The notes: generated by a model from the sequence alone, not told the origin. DNA of 64,000 nt from Solenopsis invicta (GCF_016802725.1 NC_052679.1:21199061-21263060); one strand, 5' to 3'; counted from the first letter of the stretch, positions 22,151 to 34,351 are shown. Numbers and translations are program-made.

Positions 22151-23086
22151 GTGTAGTATTCACTCACGCCTTTACTATAGTAAAGCTGTTTGTTGCATAA
22201 CTTAGGCATTTTTGACAAAATAACGATTAAATATTTCCAGAATGTATAATACCGTTACAGAAGATCGATTGTTAATAATAGACGCAGCGTGGAGTGTTAA
22301 GACGACGACCCATATGCTTGGGGTCCGATCACGTTCGATCACCCCCAAACTTTTTTTTATTTAAATTTTACATTTTTAAATTGTTAGACATAATTTTTAA
22401 ACCGTTATTAATTGATTTATATAAAACATTATTTTTTTAAATTGCAAGGAATTTAAAAATGCTCTTCTATCATTAAGTAAATTGAAATTTCTCATAAACA
22501 CATAAAATATATTTGCAATAAAAACTTATAACGACTGTTTCAAGAATGTCAAAATAAGTATTTCTATATACCGTTATACCTACAACCTATAAAAAACCAT
22601 AAAATTTTAATTGTTTTTACGATAAGTATCACTCAAAAACTGTAAACTTATTGTAAAACAGTCGTAATAAATGTTTAATGCAAATATATTGTTTAAATTT
22701 TTTTAAGCTTTATATTCTTGTATTTTATATTTTTTGTGTTTATAACAAATTTTAATTTAATTATTAATGAAAGATTATTTTTAGGTTCTTTGATTTAAAA
22801 AAAAATAATATAATTTATATTAAATAATTAAAAACAGTTTAAAAATTATATATAACAATTTAAAAATACGAGATTTAAATCAAAAATGTCTCATCCGCGG
22901 AAATCGAACCTAGGAACCCAAGTGTACGAATAAGCGTCCTAACATTCCATATTACATCGCTTACACAACTATCGTTATTCTGTAATGATATAGATGCTGG
23001 AAATATTTAATTGTCATTTTCTCGAAAAGTGCAAGAAACGGCTTTACTACAGTAAAGGTATGCGTAAATACTACACCATACTACAC
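22151..23086. mobile_element. Long-inverted-repeat element with a tRNA-like segment in each arm, copy A
   Basis: Outer arms GTGTAGTATTCACTCACGCC and (inverted) GTGTAGTATTTACGCATACC, then GCTTTACTACAGTAAAG-type words and ATTAAATATTTCCAG in mirror. Further in, each arm holds a tRNA-like segment: plus strand 22280-22352 (GTTAAGACG...GCTTGGGGTCC...GTTCGATC) and minus strand 22975-22895 (GTTAGGACG...ACTTGGGTTCC...GGTTCGATTTCC), with recognisable B-box words. No coding frame. Present in intron 1 of all five gene copies. Confidence 0.7.
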
Positions 23087-24984
23087 TCATAAAATTTTAT
23101 TAAAATCTGTGATATACATGCCAAGGGTTTCTCTTGTTTGCATTCCGCATATATTTTGAGGATTACTACATAACTTTTGGTAAAATAATTGTATCGTCCC
23201 AATTGGGGACGATAAGGGAAGTAAAGAGATTCGTATCACATAACGACTGAACTGAATAATAGATTAAATTTGTTCGTAAATTATCTACCATGCCATGTGA
23301 AAAATATTTTTTTGCAATTTATGTTTACACTTGTGTTTTGCATGTATTTCAGGAAAGCAGATAACATGCATCGCGGCATTCGCGGTGCAGACGAATCGAT
23401 ACTTATCACAGTGGCAAGTCATCGAAAATCCAACCATTCCTTTGAAGAAAGAGATAGAGAATTGTAGCTCCAACAGGGTAGTAACAGTGTTTGGTTCAAA
23501 TGGATGTGTTGAGCCTTATTTGGTCTGTCAGCTTGCCAAAATTAATACTCAGGTATATACACAGATTTTAATACTTAAACTAAATTGTTATCTAGAACTT
23601 GAGACTGGCGTCGCATATGACTTCTTCTTACATCATGCACCTAGTGCAACAATCTAATTCAATAGATTGTAGAAAGTCTATCTACCATGATTTAGTATTG
23701 ATATCTGTGTGGGTACATATGATACCAGTTTATAACAGTTTATATTATATAACAGCAACAATTTCTATAGCAATATGTTGATACAATTGAAATATAAGCA
23801 GCTTTTCAATTGATTAACATGCTTTATTTGTAGCTCATACTGCCACATACAATTTACTTACATTTCAAAGACCTGCCGATCAAAGTCCAGTATCCTGGGA
23901 TTAATCTGTATGACGATGAATCAATAAAAAAATATATCGAGTACTCCGATGTCGTTATCAATCTAATCCATAGTGATTTGGAAACTGAAGAATGGGATTT
24001 TGACGAGTTTAATGTTGAGAGACCCAGAAGGATTGCCAGAATATGCAAGAAAGCCAATATCAAACACTTTATCCATATGTCTGCCTTAAATGTGGGTGAA
24101 CATTTGAAGGTAAATTGAACTACAATTGTATTTAAATTATAGGGAATTCTCATGATTTTCTTGCTTTAATAATAATTCTGTGTTCAATCACATGTGTTGA
24201 AAAACGCTTCTTGGTTTCTACGTACAAAATGGGAAGGTGAGTGTGCAGTACGAAAAGAATTTCCCAAGGCTACAATAATTCGACCCTCGGATATATGGTG
24301 TCCCGGAGATCGTTTGGACTTGTTTGACAGAGTAAGATATAGATATAGATCAAGGTAATTTTGCATGGAAATAAATTTTCTAACATTAAAAATCCTTTAC
24401 AAAATCTCTAATAATACAATACTTTACACAGTGCATCTATGTGGAAAAAGGTTAAAGAAACGGAAAAACAGCCAGTGGCTGTATGCGATGTCGCCAAAGG
24501 TATTACAGCTATCGTAAAAGATCCTGAGAACACAGCTGGCAAAACTTACCAGTTTGTCGGGTATGGACTATTAAATTTGATTGTATTGTTATTCCGATTG
24601 TTTTTGCAAAATGTGAATATTTTATGTACGCAGGCCGAAACGTTATAAACTGTTTGAATACGTGGCGTTGACTCGTCGTACACGCGGTCTATTCGATTGC
24701 ACGAGATTCGACTTTGAATCTACTTCGTATTCCGAAATGAGTATTAGATATGCTGTGAAAAAAATTAGATTCCGAAAATTCATCAACATGGAAAATTTAA
24801 AAATGGTATGTTTTAATTTTATTAAAAGATAACTTACGCAAATTAAAAATAGATTTAAGCAGTAAATTAAATAATACTGTTGAACATAATGTTGTGTGGT
24901 TTACAGCAAATGATATCTGATAAAGTATCAGACAAATTGCCAACTTTAGAAGATCTTGGCATCGCATTAACGCCGATGGAATAA

Positions 24985-26510
24985 ACGCGCTCGAAAGAAT
25001 TTAAACTTGTAAAGATTATCGATATATGAGGTTTGTTTTTTGTTCCTGCACGAGAATTGTGGTTGAACTGAACTGAACTAGTGCAAGTCAGAAATGACAA
25101 GTGTAACAATGCAGGCAAGGAATAGAAAACGTTCTGGAAAAATACAAAATCCAATGTAATAAAACAAAAACTATCAATTACGATACAATATTATAGAGAA
25201 TAAAACGTATATAAAATATCCATCAAATATGCAATAAAATTTGATAATTTTGCGAGCGCGCGTGAAATTTGGAAACAATTAAAGTTGATAATTTTGAAAT
25301 TTAAAAATTTATACAAAAAATTATTTGATCCGTTTAATTCCGGCTTATGCATGATCCATGTTGACTGACATCAGAATACCGCAGACGCAGGATTGGAACT
25401 GTCATAATCGTGTTCTTCGAATACTCGAGAAGTTGGAGAACTCGACGTAATCGGGCGAATCCGAGGATCTTCTTAAAGGCGTTCTTTCCGTAATATCTCG
25501 CATTTTTGTCGCACAGAAATACGGTTAAATAATATGCAGAATTCCACCTGCGGCGGTTGACAGACGAGGCTCCTTCTCGCTTAGCAATTTGGTCTCCCTT
25601 ATGTGATTTACCTTGTACGATTTACACATCTCTCGCATGAGTGATCGATATCTACAAGTGATCGAGCTTTTTCGGTACTACATTTACAATAAATTTTTAT
25701 TTTAAATTACAATCGCAATGCTAACACCGCACAGTCAAACTTTATCCTTCTGCGAAGAGAACTTTACTAAAAAGTTATTGATAAAAGAAAACCGATAAAT
25801 AATTTAAAATAATACTTTTTTAAATAGGGAATCTTTTTTTAAAATTTTAACGAATTTTAATTTGTTACTATCTGGAAGATTTTTGGTGCGCACTTATGTA
25901 TGATTTTCATATTTTGTATTAGGGTGCAAAAGAGAATCCAATAAAGTCTTGAACTCAAAATGGATTACTTATGGCTCACACGCTCACGCGGTCTATCGTT
26001 GGTTGCAGAACGCAAATCGAGAATCAAAAGTCGAAAGTGAAACATGAGTTGCCTCGCCCCATTCTCTCTTTTGCAGTGCAAGAAGTCTGCGTTTCAATAT
26101 ACGCAAGCGATCACGCATCACAGTTTGTAACAATCACGTTATCTTGCCAGTCGTTAACCGAAAAGTTCCTGAAATTAAATAGTTTTTCTTTTCACATAAG
26201 TCTTTTATTTTGTATAATACTTTTAAATTAATGTATATGAGTATGCTTAGAAATCTTCCACTTCGATATAAAATATTATTGTTGATTTTATGTTTAAAAA
26301 TACATTATGAAGAAATAACAGAAAGAGATATAAATAAAGCAGTTTAAAGACGTTACAAACACTTAAAATAATGTAATATCAATGATAAACTCACTTTAAT
26401 TTAAAACTTGCAAAATGCAAATTGCAAAAAATAATTGTAAAATAGCCAATCAACGTCTTGAAATAAGTAATTACGTCGCGCGGCAAAAGTTGGATCAAGT
26501 TTGAATTTTG
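24985..26510. other. 3' flank of copy A
   Basis: Conserved in units B to E. It contains a minus-strand open segment near 25625-25370 (NRRRWNSAYYLTVFLCD) and a plus-strand 86-codon frame at 25971-26231 (MAHTLTRSIVGCRTQIENQ) that recurs in B (32438) and D (49015). Neither resembles a known family. Both may simply be shared because the DNA was duplicated. Confidence 0.4.
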
Positions 26511-26528
26511 AATGACTCGTGCCCACAG

Positions 26529-26654
26529 TAGGCCTATTCTCCAACTTTATAACGACAATTTGGTATCGTTACAGCGTCGTTGCGCAGATATTATACATGG
26601 TAGAAAAGCTGCGCAACGACACGTAACGATATCCCTAGCAGACTTACAGAATAG
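26529..26654. mobile_element. Palindromic MITE family 'TAGAAAAGCT', copy 2, upstream of copy B
   Basis: Same internal words as 12331-12468. It ends TTACAGAATAGCGCC and begins TAGGCCTATTCTCCAAC. It lies about 130 bases upstream of the copy B start codon. Confidence 0.75.
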
Positions 26655-26783
26655 CGCCACAGGACTCAGAGGACATAGCAAGGCTTGTTACCTAACACGT
26701 GGCCACGTCACAGCATAAGTAGAACCCACGTGCTGGGCACGAGGTATACAGAAGCATCAGTCCTTTTTGGATAGCCGAGAGAA

Positions 26784-27090
26784 ATGGCCGCTTTGATTCC
26801 GAAATATACTCTACAAGCAGCAAGTAAGATTGTCGTGTCATTTACGCCTTCTAATATATGATATTTTGTTCAAAACAGAGTTACACGATCGCACAAATAA
26901 TACATTAAAATGACACAATTCACTGGTTGGCTGCGTATCAGTTCAGGGTGATTGTGAATAGCGTGAAAAAGCGCGGTTGGAATTGCTGACGCAATTCAAC
27001 TCAAGTTTTAATTTTACATAAAGACTTACAAGGGCAACCCTCGACATGTACACCACCGATTGTAATAAAATTTTTGGGTATGTAATACGC

Positions 27091-27122
<32 letters not shown>

Positions 27123-27277
27123 GCGCGCGCGCGCGCGCACACACACTCACGCACGCACGCACGCACGGACGCACGGACGCACGCACGCACGCACGCACAC
27201 ACACGCACACACACGCGCGCGCGCGCGCGCACACACACGCACGCACGCACGCACGCACGCACGCACGGACGCACGGA

Positions 27278-27349
<72 letters not shown>

Positions 27350-30300
27350 CACACGCACACACACACACACAAGCACACGCACACACACACACACAAGCAC
27401 ACGTACGCACGCACAAAGATATAAGTAATGAATATATCGGATTAAAAGTTTTTAAAACTGTATATTATTCGACATTTTTTTCAAAAAATTCTTTACATTC
27501 TTTAATTATGATAAAAATAATTTTAAATTATTAAAATAAATATAGTCAGTTAATTCCAACATAGTTATATGTTACAAATAACGTTATAAATTAATCTTAA
27601 ATCGTTATTTAGATTTTATAGAATATTATAAAAATAATATTTTCAGTTTGTTTATTTTGTTATACAAAGAGAATTGAATAAGAAAATAACTTTTCGTTCT
27701 TTATTCAAGGTATTAAATAAAGGATTATTTATTCATTATTCAAGAATGACCAATAACGAATAAATTTTTATTCATCATTTACAAGAGATTGAATAACAAA
27801 TACATTTTTATTAAATATTTAATAAAAATATATTTGTTATTTGACCACTTCTAAGTAATGAAGAAGTAAATTATAATTATATTTACATTTTTAAATTTTT
27901 ATTATTTAAATAAAGTATTATTCAATAATGCCCATCCCATGCAGGTGTGTAGTATTTACTCACACGTTTACTATAGTAAAGCAGTTCGTTGCATAACTTA
28001 GGCATTTTCGACAAAATAACGATTAAATATTTCTAGAATTTATAATACTGTTACAGAAGAATGATTGTTAATAATAGACGCAGCGTGGGGTGTTAAGACG
28101 ACGACCCGTATGCTTGGGGTCAGATCATGTTCAATCCCCCCCAAACATTTTTTTATTTAAATCTTACATTTTTAAATTGTTAGACATAATTTTTAAACCG
28201 TTATTAATTGATTTATATAAAACATTATTTTTTAAAATTTCAAGGAATTTAAAAATGCTCTTCTATCATTAAGTAAATTCAAATTTCTCATAAACACATA
28301 AAATATATTTGCAATAAAAACTTATAACGACTGTTTCAAGAATGTCAAAATAAGTATTTTTATATATCATTATACCTTCAACCTATAACAAACCATAAAG
28401 TTTTAATTGTTTTTACGATAAGTATCACTCAAAAACTGTAAACTTATTGTAAAACGGTCGTAATAAATGTTTAATGCAAATATATTTCTTGTTTAAATTT
28501 TGTTAAGTTTTTTATTCTTGTATTATATATTTTTTGTGTTTATAACAAATTTTAATTTAATTATTAATGAAAGATTATTTTTAGGTTCTTTGATTTAAAA
28601 AAAAATAATATAATTTATATTAAATAATTAAAAACAGTTAAAAAATTATATATAACAATTTAAAAATACGAGATTTAAATCAAAAATGTCTCATCCGCGG
28701 AAATCGAACCTAGGAACCCAAGCGTACGAATAAACGTCCTAACATTCCATATTACGTCGCTTACACAACTATCGTTATACTGTAATGATACTATAGATGA
28801 TGGAAATATTTAATTGTCATTTTCTCGAGAATGCCAAAATTGTGCAACGGACGGCTTTACTACAGTAAAGTTATGTGTAAATACTACACAATACTACACT
28901 CATAAAATTTTATTAAAATCGGTGATTTACATGTCAAGAGATCCCTTTGTTTGCATTTCGCACATATTTTGAGAATTACTACATAACTTTTGGTAAAATG
29001 ATCGTATCGTCCTGTTGCAAGTAAAGAGATGCGTACCAAATAACGACTGATCTGAATAGATTAAAATCGCGCGTAAATTTCTTCACCAGCATGCCGTGTG
29101 AAAAATATTGTTTTGCAATTTATGTTTACACTTGTGTTTTGCATGTATTCCAGGAAAGCAGATAACATGCATCGCGGCAGTTGCGATGCAGACGAATCGA
29201 TACTCATCACAGTCGCAAATCATCGAAAATCCAACTATCATTCCTTTAAAGAAAGGCACAGAGGGTAGCTCCATCAAGATAGCAACAGTGTTTGGTTCCA
29301 ATGGATTCGTTGGACCTTATTTGTGCTCAGAGCTTGCCAACGATAAAATTCAGGTATATACACAGATTTTAATAATTAAACTAGATTGCTACCTAAGACT
29401 TGAGACTTGCGTCGCATAAGGTTTCTTCTTACATAATGCACCTAGTGCAGTAATCTAGTTTAGCACATTGTAGAAAGTGTATCTACCACGATTTAGTATT
29501 GATATCTGTGTAACATATGATACGTTAAAACGAAGGAAGCTGAAAAAACCAGTTTATATTATATAATAATAACAATTTCTATAGCAATATGTTAATTGAA
29601 ATATAAGCAGCTTTTCAATTGATTAATATGCTTTATTTGTAGCTCATACTGCCATATAGAACTCCCGGCGGACCTAGATATTCTTACACCAACCTGCCGA
29701 TCAAGCCCAAGTATCATAGGTATGATCTGCGTTGTGATGAATCAATAAGAAAATGTATTAAGTACTCCGATGTCGTTATCAATATGATCGGTAGTAATTT
29801 GGAAACTAAAGAATTCGATTTTTACGACTTGAATGTTCGGGGACCCAGAAGAATCGCCAGAATATGCAAAGAAGCCAATATCAAGCACTTTATCCACATG
29901 TCTGCCTTAAACGTGGGCGATCATTTGGAGGTAAATTGAACTACGTTTGTATTTAAATTATAGCAAACTCTCATGATTTTCTTGCATTGATAATAATCCT
30001 GTGTTCAGTCACATGTATTGAAAAACGGTTCTCCGTTTCTACGTACAAAATGGGAAGGTGAGTGTGCAGTACGAAGAGAATTTCCCAAGGCTACAATAAT
30101 TCGACCCTCGGATATATGGAGTCCCGAAAATCGTTTACGTTTGTATGACACAATAAAAAATATTTATGGGTAATTTTGCATAAAAGTAAATTTTTTAATA
30201 TTAAAAATTCTTTACAAAATCTTTAATAACGCAGTATTTTATATAGTTTATTAACTTGGTACAAGATTAAAGAAACGGAAAAACAGCCGGTGGCTGTATA

Positions 30301-30835
30301 TGATGTCGCCCAAGGTATTGCAGCTATCGTAGAAGATCCTGAGGACACAGCTGGCCAAATTTACCAGTTTGTCGGGTATGGACTATTACATTTGATTGTA
30401 TTGTTATTCCGATTGCTTTTGCAAAATGTTAATATTTTATTTACGCAGGCCGAATCGTTATAAACTGTTTGAATACATGGCGTTGGATCGTTCAGATGAT
30501 GTATCCGAAGACGATTGCAGAAGATTCAACTCATTTCGCTCGAGGTTTCGTTTTCAGAGAAAACATGTTTTGTTTCACGAAAATGCTTATGGGTTTGATG
30601 TGAGAGTACGTTGCCGCAAAGACTACTTCACCAGCAATCGTGTAACAACCGTATGTTTTAATTTTATTAGGCGAGAACATATACAAAGTAAAAATAGATA
30701 TAAGCAATAAATAAAATAATACTATTGAACATAATATTGTGTGATTTACAGCAAATGATATCTGATGAAGTATCAGACGAATGGCCAAATTTAACAGATC
30801 TTGGCATCGCATTAACGCCGATAATAGAAGAATAA
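26784..30835 (+). CDS. NDUFA9-like copy B, intact seven-exon gene
   Basis: Exons 26784-26823, 29154-29353, 29643-29930, 30009-30169, 30247-30375, 30449-30650 and 30752-30835 (TAA). Every intron is GT-AG and phases agree, giving 367 aa, close to NDUFA9 (377 in human). The N-terminus (MAALIPKYTLQAARKQ) is basic and hydroxylated like a mitochondrial presequence. The dinucleotide loop is intact: ATVFGSNGFVGPYL. Further family blocks are YSDVVINMIGSNLETKEFDF, KEANIKHFIHMSALN, TIIRPSDIW, KQPVAVYDVAQGI, PNRYKLFEYMAL and LTDLGIALTP. Expected role: structural accessory subunit of complex I, or a diverged paralogue of it. Exon 6 (202 bases) is longer and differs strongly from A, C and D. It is the only copy I find undamaged. 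Intron 1 (2.3 kb) holds a long CG/CA repeat and the tRNA-like palindrome. Confidence 0.85.
27087..27416. repeat. ~330-bp alternating purine-pyrimidine tract (CA/CG repeats), intron 1 of copy B
   Basis: Tandem ACGC, AC and GC repeats in blocks with almost no interruption; by far the longest version of this microsatellite in the array. Open frames across it (His-Thr-Ala-Arg or Cys-Val-Arg-Ala repeats) are artefacts of the repeat. Confidence 0.95.
27947..28899. mobile_element. Long-inverted-repeat element with tRNA-like arms, copy B
   Basis: Same structure as 22151-23086: GTGTAGTATTTACTCACACG ends, plus-strand tRNA-like segment near 28078-28145 and minus-strand one near 28770-28690 (GGTTCGATTTCCGCGG). 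Confidence 0.7.
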
Positions 30836-32930
30836 ACGCGCTCAAAAAAATTTCAACTTATAAAGACTGTCGATACATGTTTTTTGTTCCTGCACGAGAA
30901 TTTTGCTAGAACTGAACTGAACTAGTGCAAAACAGAACTGACGAGTGTAACAATGCAGGCAAAGAATAGAAAACGTTCTATAAAAATACAAAATCCAATG
31001 TAATAGAACAAAAACTATCAATTATAACAAAATATTACACGCTTATAGAGAATAAAACGTATATAAAATATCTCTGAAATATGTAATAAAATTTGGTAAT
31101 TTTGCGACCGCGCGTGAAATTTGGAAACAAATAAAATTGATAATTTAAAAAATTATAAATTTATACAAAAAATTATTTTATCCGTCTAATTACGTCTTAT
31201 GCATGATCCATGTTGATTGACATCAGAATACCGCAGACGCAGCATTGGAACTGTCAAAATCGAGTTCTTCGAGTACTCGAGAGGTTGGTGAACTCGACGT
31301 AATCATGCAAATTCGTGAATCTTCTTACAAGGGCAACACACATAACCTAGGTCACTGATTTTGATGAAACTTTACAGTTATGTAGTTTTAGTATAGAAGT
31401 ACTAAATGCTAAACGGAGACGACGCACTATTCAACTGTGGACGCAAAATCGCTGTTTTAATTACACCATACATCTTTTATGCCGCAGCATTGAACTAGTT
31501 TGGCAAGTAGTAGCGTGGTGTGGCGGACTGCGGTAGCGGCTATAATTTTGCAGGTCGCGGGTTTGATTCCACAAGTTTTTCTTTTCTTTCACCTAGTACT
31601 TTTATTGTTACTATATATATATATATATATATATGAAATATTACTATATATATATATATATATATATGAAATAAAATATATAATACATAATATGTAGATA
31701 TAGATATAATAAAAATCTTCTCTGCATTCGAACTTTTGTTAGTTTACTTTATATACATTTATATATATACATAGATTTATCTAGGTAGCGAGATATTTGT
31801 ATGATATATTTGAGAGATAATATGCATATTTATTTATGTGTAAGTACAAAAACAATTACAAATGAATTTATTCGTCGTCTTGCTCTGTAATTTTGCACAC
31901 TTTCATCAAAATCGGTGACCCGAGTTATGTGTGTTGCCCTTGTTAGAGGCGTTCTTTCTGTTATACCACGCATTTTCGTCGCACAGAAATACGGCTAAAT
32001 GATCTGCAGAATTCCACCTGCGGCGATTGACAGGCGAGGCTCCTTCTCGCTTAGCAATTTGATCTTTCTTATGTGACTTACCTTGCACGATTTACACAAC
32101 TCTCGCATGAGTGATCGATATCCACAAGTGACCGAGCTTTTTCGGTACCACATTTACAATAAATTTTTATTTTAAATTACAATCGCAATGCTTACGCCGC
32201 ACAAACAAAGTTCATCCTTTTGCGAAGAGAACTTTAAGAAATTATTGATAAAAGAAAAACGATAAATAATTTAATATAATATTTTTTTAAATAGAGATTC
32301 TTTTTTTAAGATTTTAACAAATTTTAATTCGCTGCTATCTAGAAGTTTTTAGGCGCGCACTTATGTATGATTTTTATATTTTGTATTAGGGTGCAGAAGA
32401 GAATCCAATAAAGTCTTGAACTCAAAGTGGATTACTTATGGCTCACACGCTTACGCAGGCAATCATTGGTTGTAGAAGACGAATCGAAAATCAACAGTCG
32501 AAAGTGAAACATGAATTGCGTCCCCATATTCTCTCTTTTGCAGAGCAACGAGTCTGCGTTTCAATATGCGCAAACGATCACGCATCACAGTTTGTAACAA
32601 TCACGTTATCTTGCCAGTCGAAAGTCGAAAAGTTCCTGAAATTAAATAGCTTTTCTTTTGACTTAAGTCATTTATTTTGTAAAATACTTTTAAATTAATG
32701 TATATGAGTATGCTTAGAAATCTTCCACTTTGATATAAAATATTATTGTTGATTTTATGTTTAAAAATACATTATGAAGAAATAACAAAAAGAGATATAA
32801 ATAAAGCAATTTAAAGACGTTACAAACACTTAAAATAATCTAATATCAATGATAAATTCACTTTAATTTAAACTTGCAAAATGCAAATTGCAAGAAATAA
32901 TTATAAAAATAGCCAATCAACGTTTCGCAA
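30836..32930. other. 3' flank of copy B with a 615-bp insertion
   Basis: Same flank as after copy A, interrupted by the element at 31328-31942. On the minus strand, 32088-31906 is open (NRRRWNSADHLAVFLCDEN). A strong minus donor, CGTGCAAG|GTAAGTC, lies near 32094-32081, and a short frame beginning MWYRKSSVTCGYRSLMRE precedes it. No further exon is recognisable. Confidence 0.35.
31328..31942. mobile_element. 615-bp TTA-target element carrying a tRNA-like segment
   Basis: TTA (31325-31327) and TTA (31943-31945) flank inverted ends CAAGGGCAACACACATAACC and GTTATGTGTGTTGCCCTTG, with about 40-bp arms continuing into AAAATCGGTGA-type words. Units A and D read CTTCTTAAAGGCG at this point, an empty site. 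Inside, 31507-31578 is tRNA-like, ending GCGGGTTTGATTCCAC (B-box). A (TA)n run lies at 31608-31672. Confidence 0.85.
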
Positions 32931-32997
32931 TAAGTAATTTTTGTCGCGCAGCAAAAGTTGGATCAAGTTTGAATTTTGAATGACTCGTGCTCTCAGT

Positions 32998-33124
32998 AGC
33001 GGGATTCTGTAACCCTTTAGCGACAATTCGGTATCGTTACAGCGTCGTTGCGCATATATTATACATGGTAGAAAAGCTGCGGAACGATACGTAACGATAT
33101 CCTTAGCAGATTTACAGAATAGCG
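32998..33124. mobile_element. Palindromic MITE family 'TAGAAAAGCT', copy 3, upstream of copy C
   Basis: Ends AGCGGGATTCTGTAA and TTACAGAATAGCGCC are inverted; interior identical in plan to 26529-26654. It lies about 130 bases upstream of the copy C start codon, the same position as in unit B. Confidence 0.75.
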
Positions 33125-33561
33125 CCACAGGACTCAAAGGACATAGCAAGGCTTGTTACGTGCCACGTGGCCACGTCACAGCATAAGTAGAACCCACGTC
33201 CTGGGCACGAAGCACACAGAAGCATCGGTCCTATTTGGATAGCCGAGAGAAATGGCCGCTTTGATTCCGAAGTATACTCTACCAGCAGTAAGTAAGACTG
33301 TCGTATGACTTACGCCTTCTAATATATGATATTTTGCTCGAAACAGATTTACACGATCGCACAGATAATAAATTAAAATGACGCGATTCACTGGTTGGCT
33401 GCGTATCAGTTCAGGGTGATTCTGAATAACGTGAAGAAGCGCGAGAAGGATTGCTGACGCTGACGCAATTTATTTCAAGTTATAATCTTACAACAAGACT
33501 TACAAGGGCAACCCTCGACATGTATATCACCGATTTTAATAAAATTTTATGGGTGTGTAGT

Positions 33562-33602
33562 GCACGCACGTACGCACACAGACACGCACGCGCGCGCGCG
33601 CG

Positions 33603-33667
<65 letters not shown>

Positions 33668-33690
33668 CACACACAAGCACACATACGCAT
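33562..33690. repeat. (CG)n(CA)n microsatellite, intron 1 of copy C
   Basis: GCGCGC run followed by about 35 CA repeats. Confidence 0.95.
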
Positions 33691-34019
33691 GCACGAAGAT
33701 ATAAGTAATGCATATATCGGATTAAAAGTTTTTAAAACTGTATATTATTCGACAACATTTTTTTCAAATAATTCTTTACATTCTTTAATTATGATTAAAA
33801 TAATTTTATTAATAAAATGAAAAGAGTCGGTTAATGCCAAGATAGTTATATGTTACGAATAACATTATAAATTAATTCTTATTCATTATTTAGAATTTAT
33901 AGAATATTATAGAATATTATAAAAATAATATATTCAGTTCGTTTATTTTATTTTTCAAAGAGAATTAAATAAGAAAATAACTTTTCGTTCCTTATTCAAG
34001 ATGTATTAAATAAAGGATT

Positions 34020-34240
34020 ACTTATTGTTCAAGAATGACTAATAACGTTTAAATTTTTATTCGTCATTTTCAAGTAGTTGAATAATGATTAATTTTTTAT
34101 TTATTATTCACAAATAGCTGAATACCAAATAAATTTTTATTAATCATTTACGAAAGGCCAAATAACGAATAAATTTTTATTCATCATTTACAAGAGATCG
34201 AATAAAATATACATTATTATTAAATATTTAATAAAAATAT
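34020..34240. repeat. AT-rich minisatellite, ~48-bp unit, copy C
   Basis: Around four to five diverged units, each with AAATTTTTATTCRTCATTT followed by CAAGWRNTYGAATAA; expanded relative to copies A, B and D. Confidence 0.55.
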
Positions 34241-34351
34241 ATTTGTTATCTGACCACTTCTAAATGATGAAGAAGTAAATTATAATTATAATTACATTTT
34301 TAAGTTTCTATTATTTTAATAAAATGTTATTCCATAATGCTCATCTCAGGT

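Larger units (their letters stand above)
21244..24984 (+). pseudogene. NDUFA9-like copy A (lost exon-4 splice acceptor)
   Basis: Exons 21244-21283, 23353-23552, 23834-24109, 24188-24354, 24432-24560, 24634-24805 and 24907-24984; the joined frame is open for 353 codons. NDUFA9 is a mitochondrial complex I accessory subunit of the atypical short-chain dehydrogenase family that binds NADPH. Matching blocks: MVALIPKYFLQAA presequence start, VVTVFGSNG, YSDVVINLI, KHFIHMSALN, FPKATIIRPSDIW, KQPVAVCDVAKGI and LEDLGIALTP. Two defects: the exon-4 acceptor reads TTCAA where the other copies have TTCAG, and the dinucleotide-binding loop is GSNGCVEP, losing the last glycine of GxxGxxG. Unless a downstream AG rescues it, splicing should fail, so I call it a young pseudogene. 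Confidence 0.75.

Noticed and set aside
22280..22352. Functional tRNA gene
   Set aside because: Only loose A-/B-box and arm similarity; the acceptor stem does not pair, so tRNA-like segment is as far as the sequence allows.
23285..23473. Minus-strand frames opposite exon 2 of the NDUFA9-like genes (also 29083, 35511, 46335, 56673)
   Set aside because: They recur because exon 2 is conserved; the plus-strand reading explains the conservation.
27001..27534. Long open frames of Cys-Val-Arg-Ala or His-Thr-Ala-Arg repeats
   Set aside because: They are translations of the CA/CG microsatellite in every frame, with no conservation beyond the repeat.
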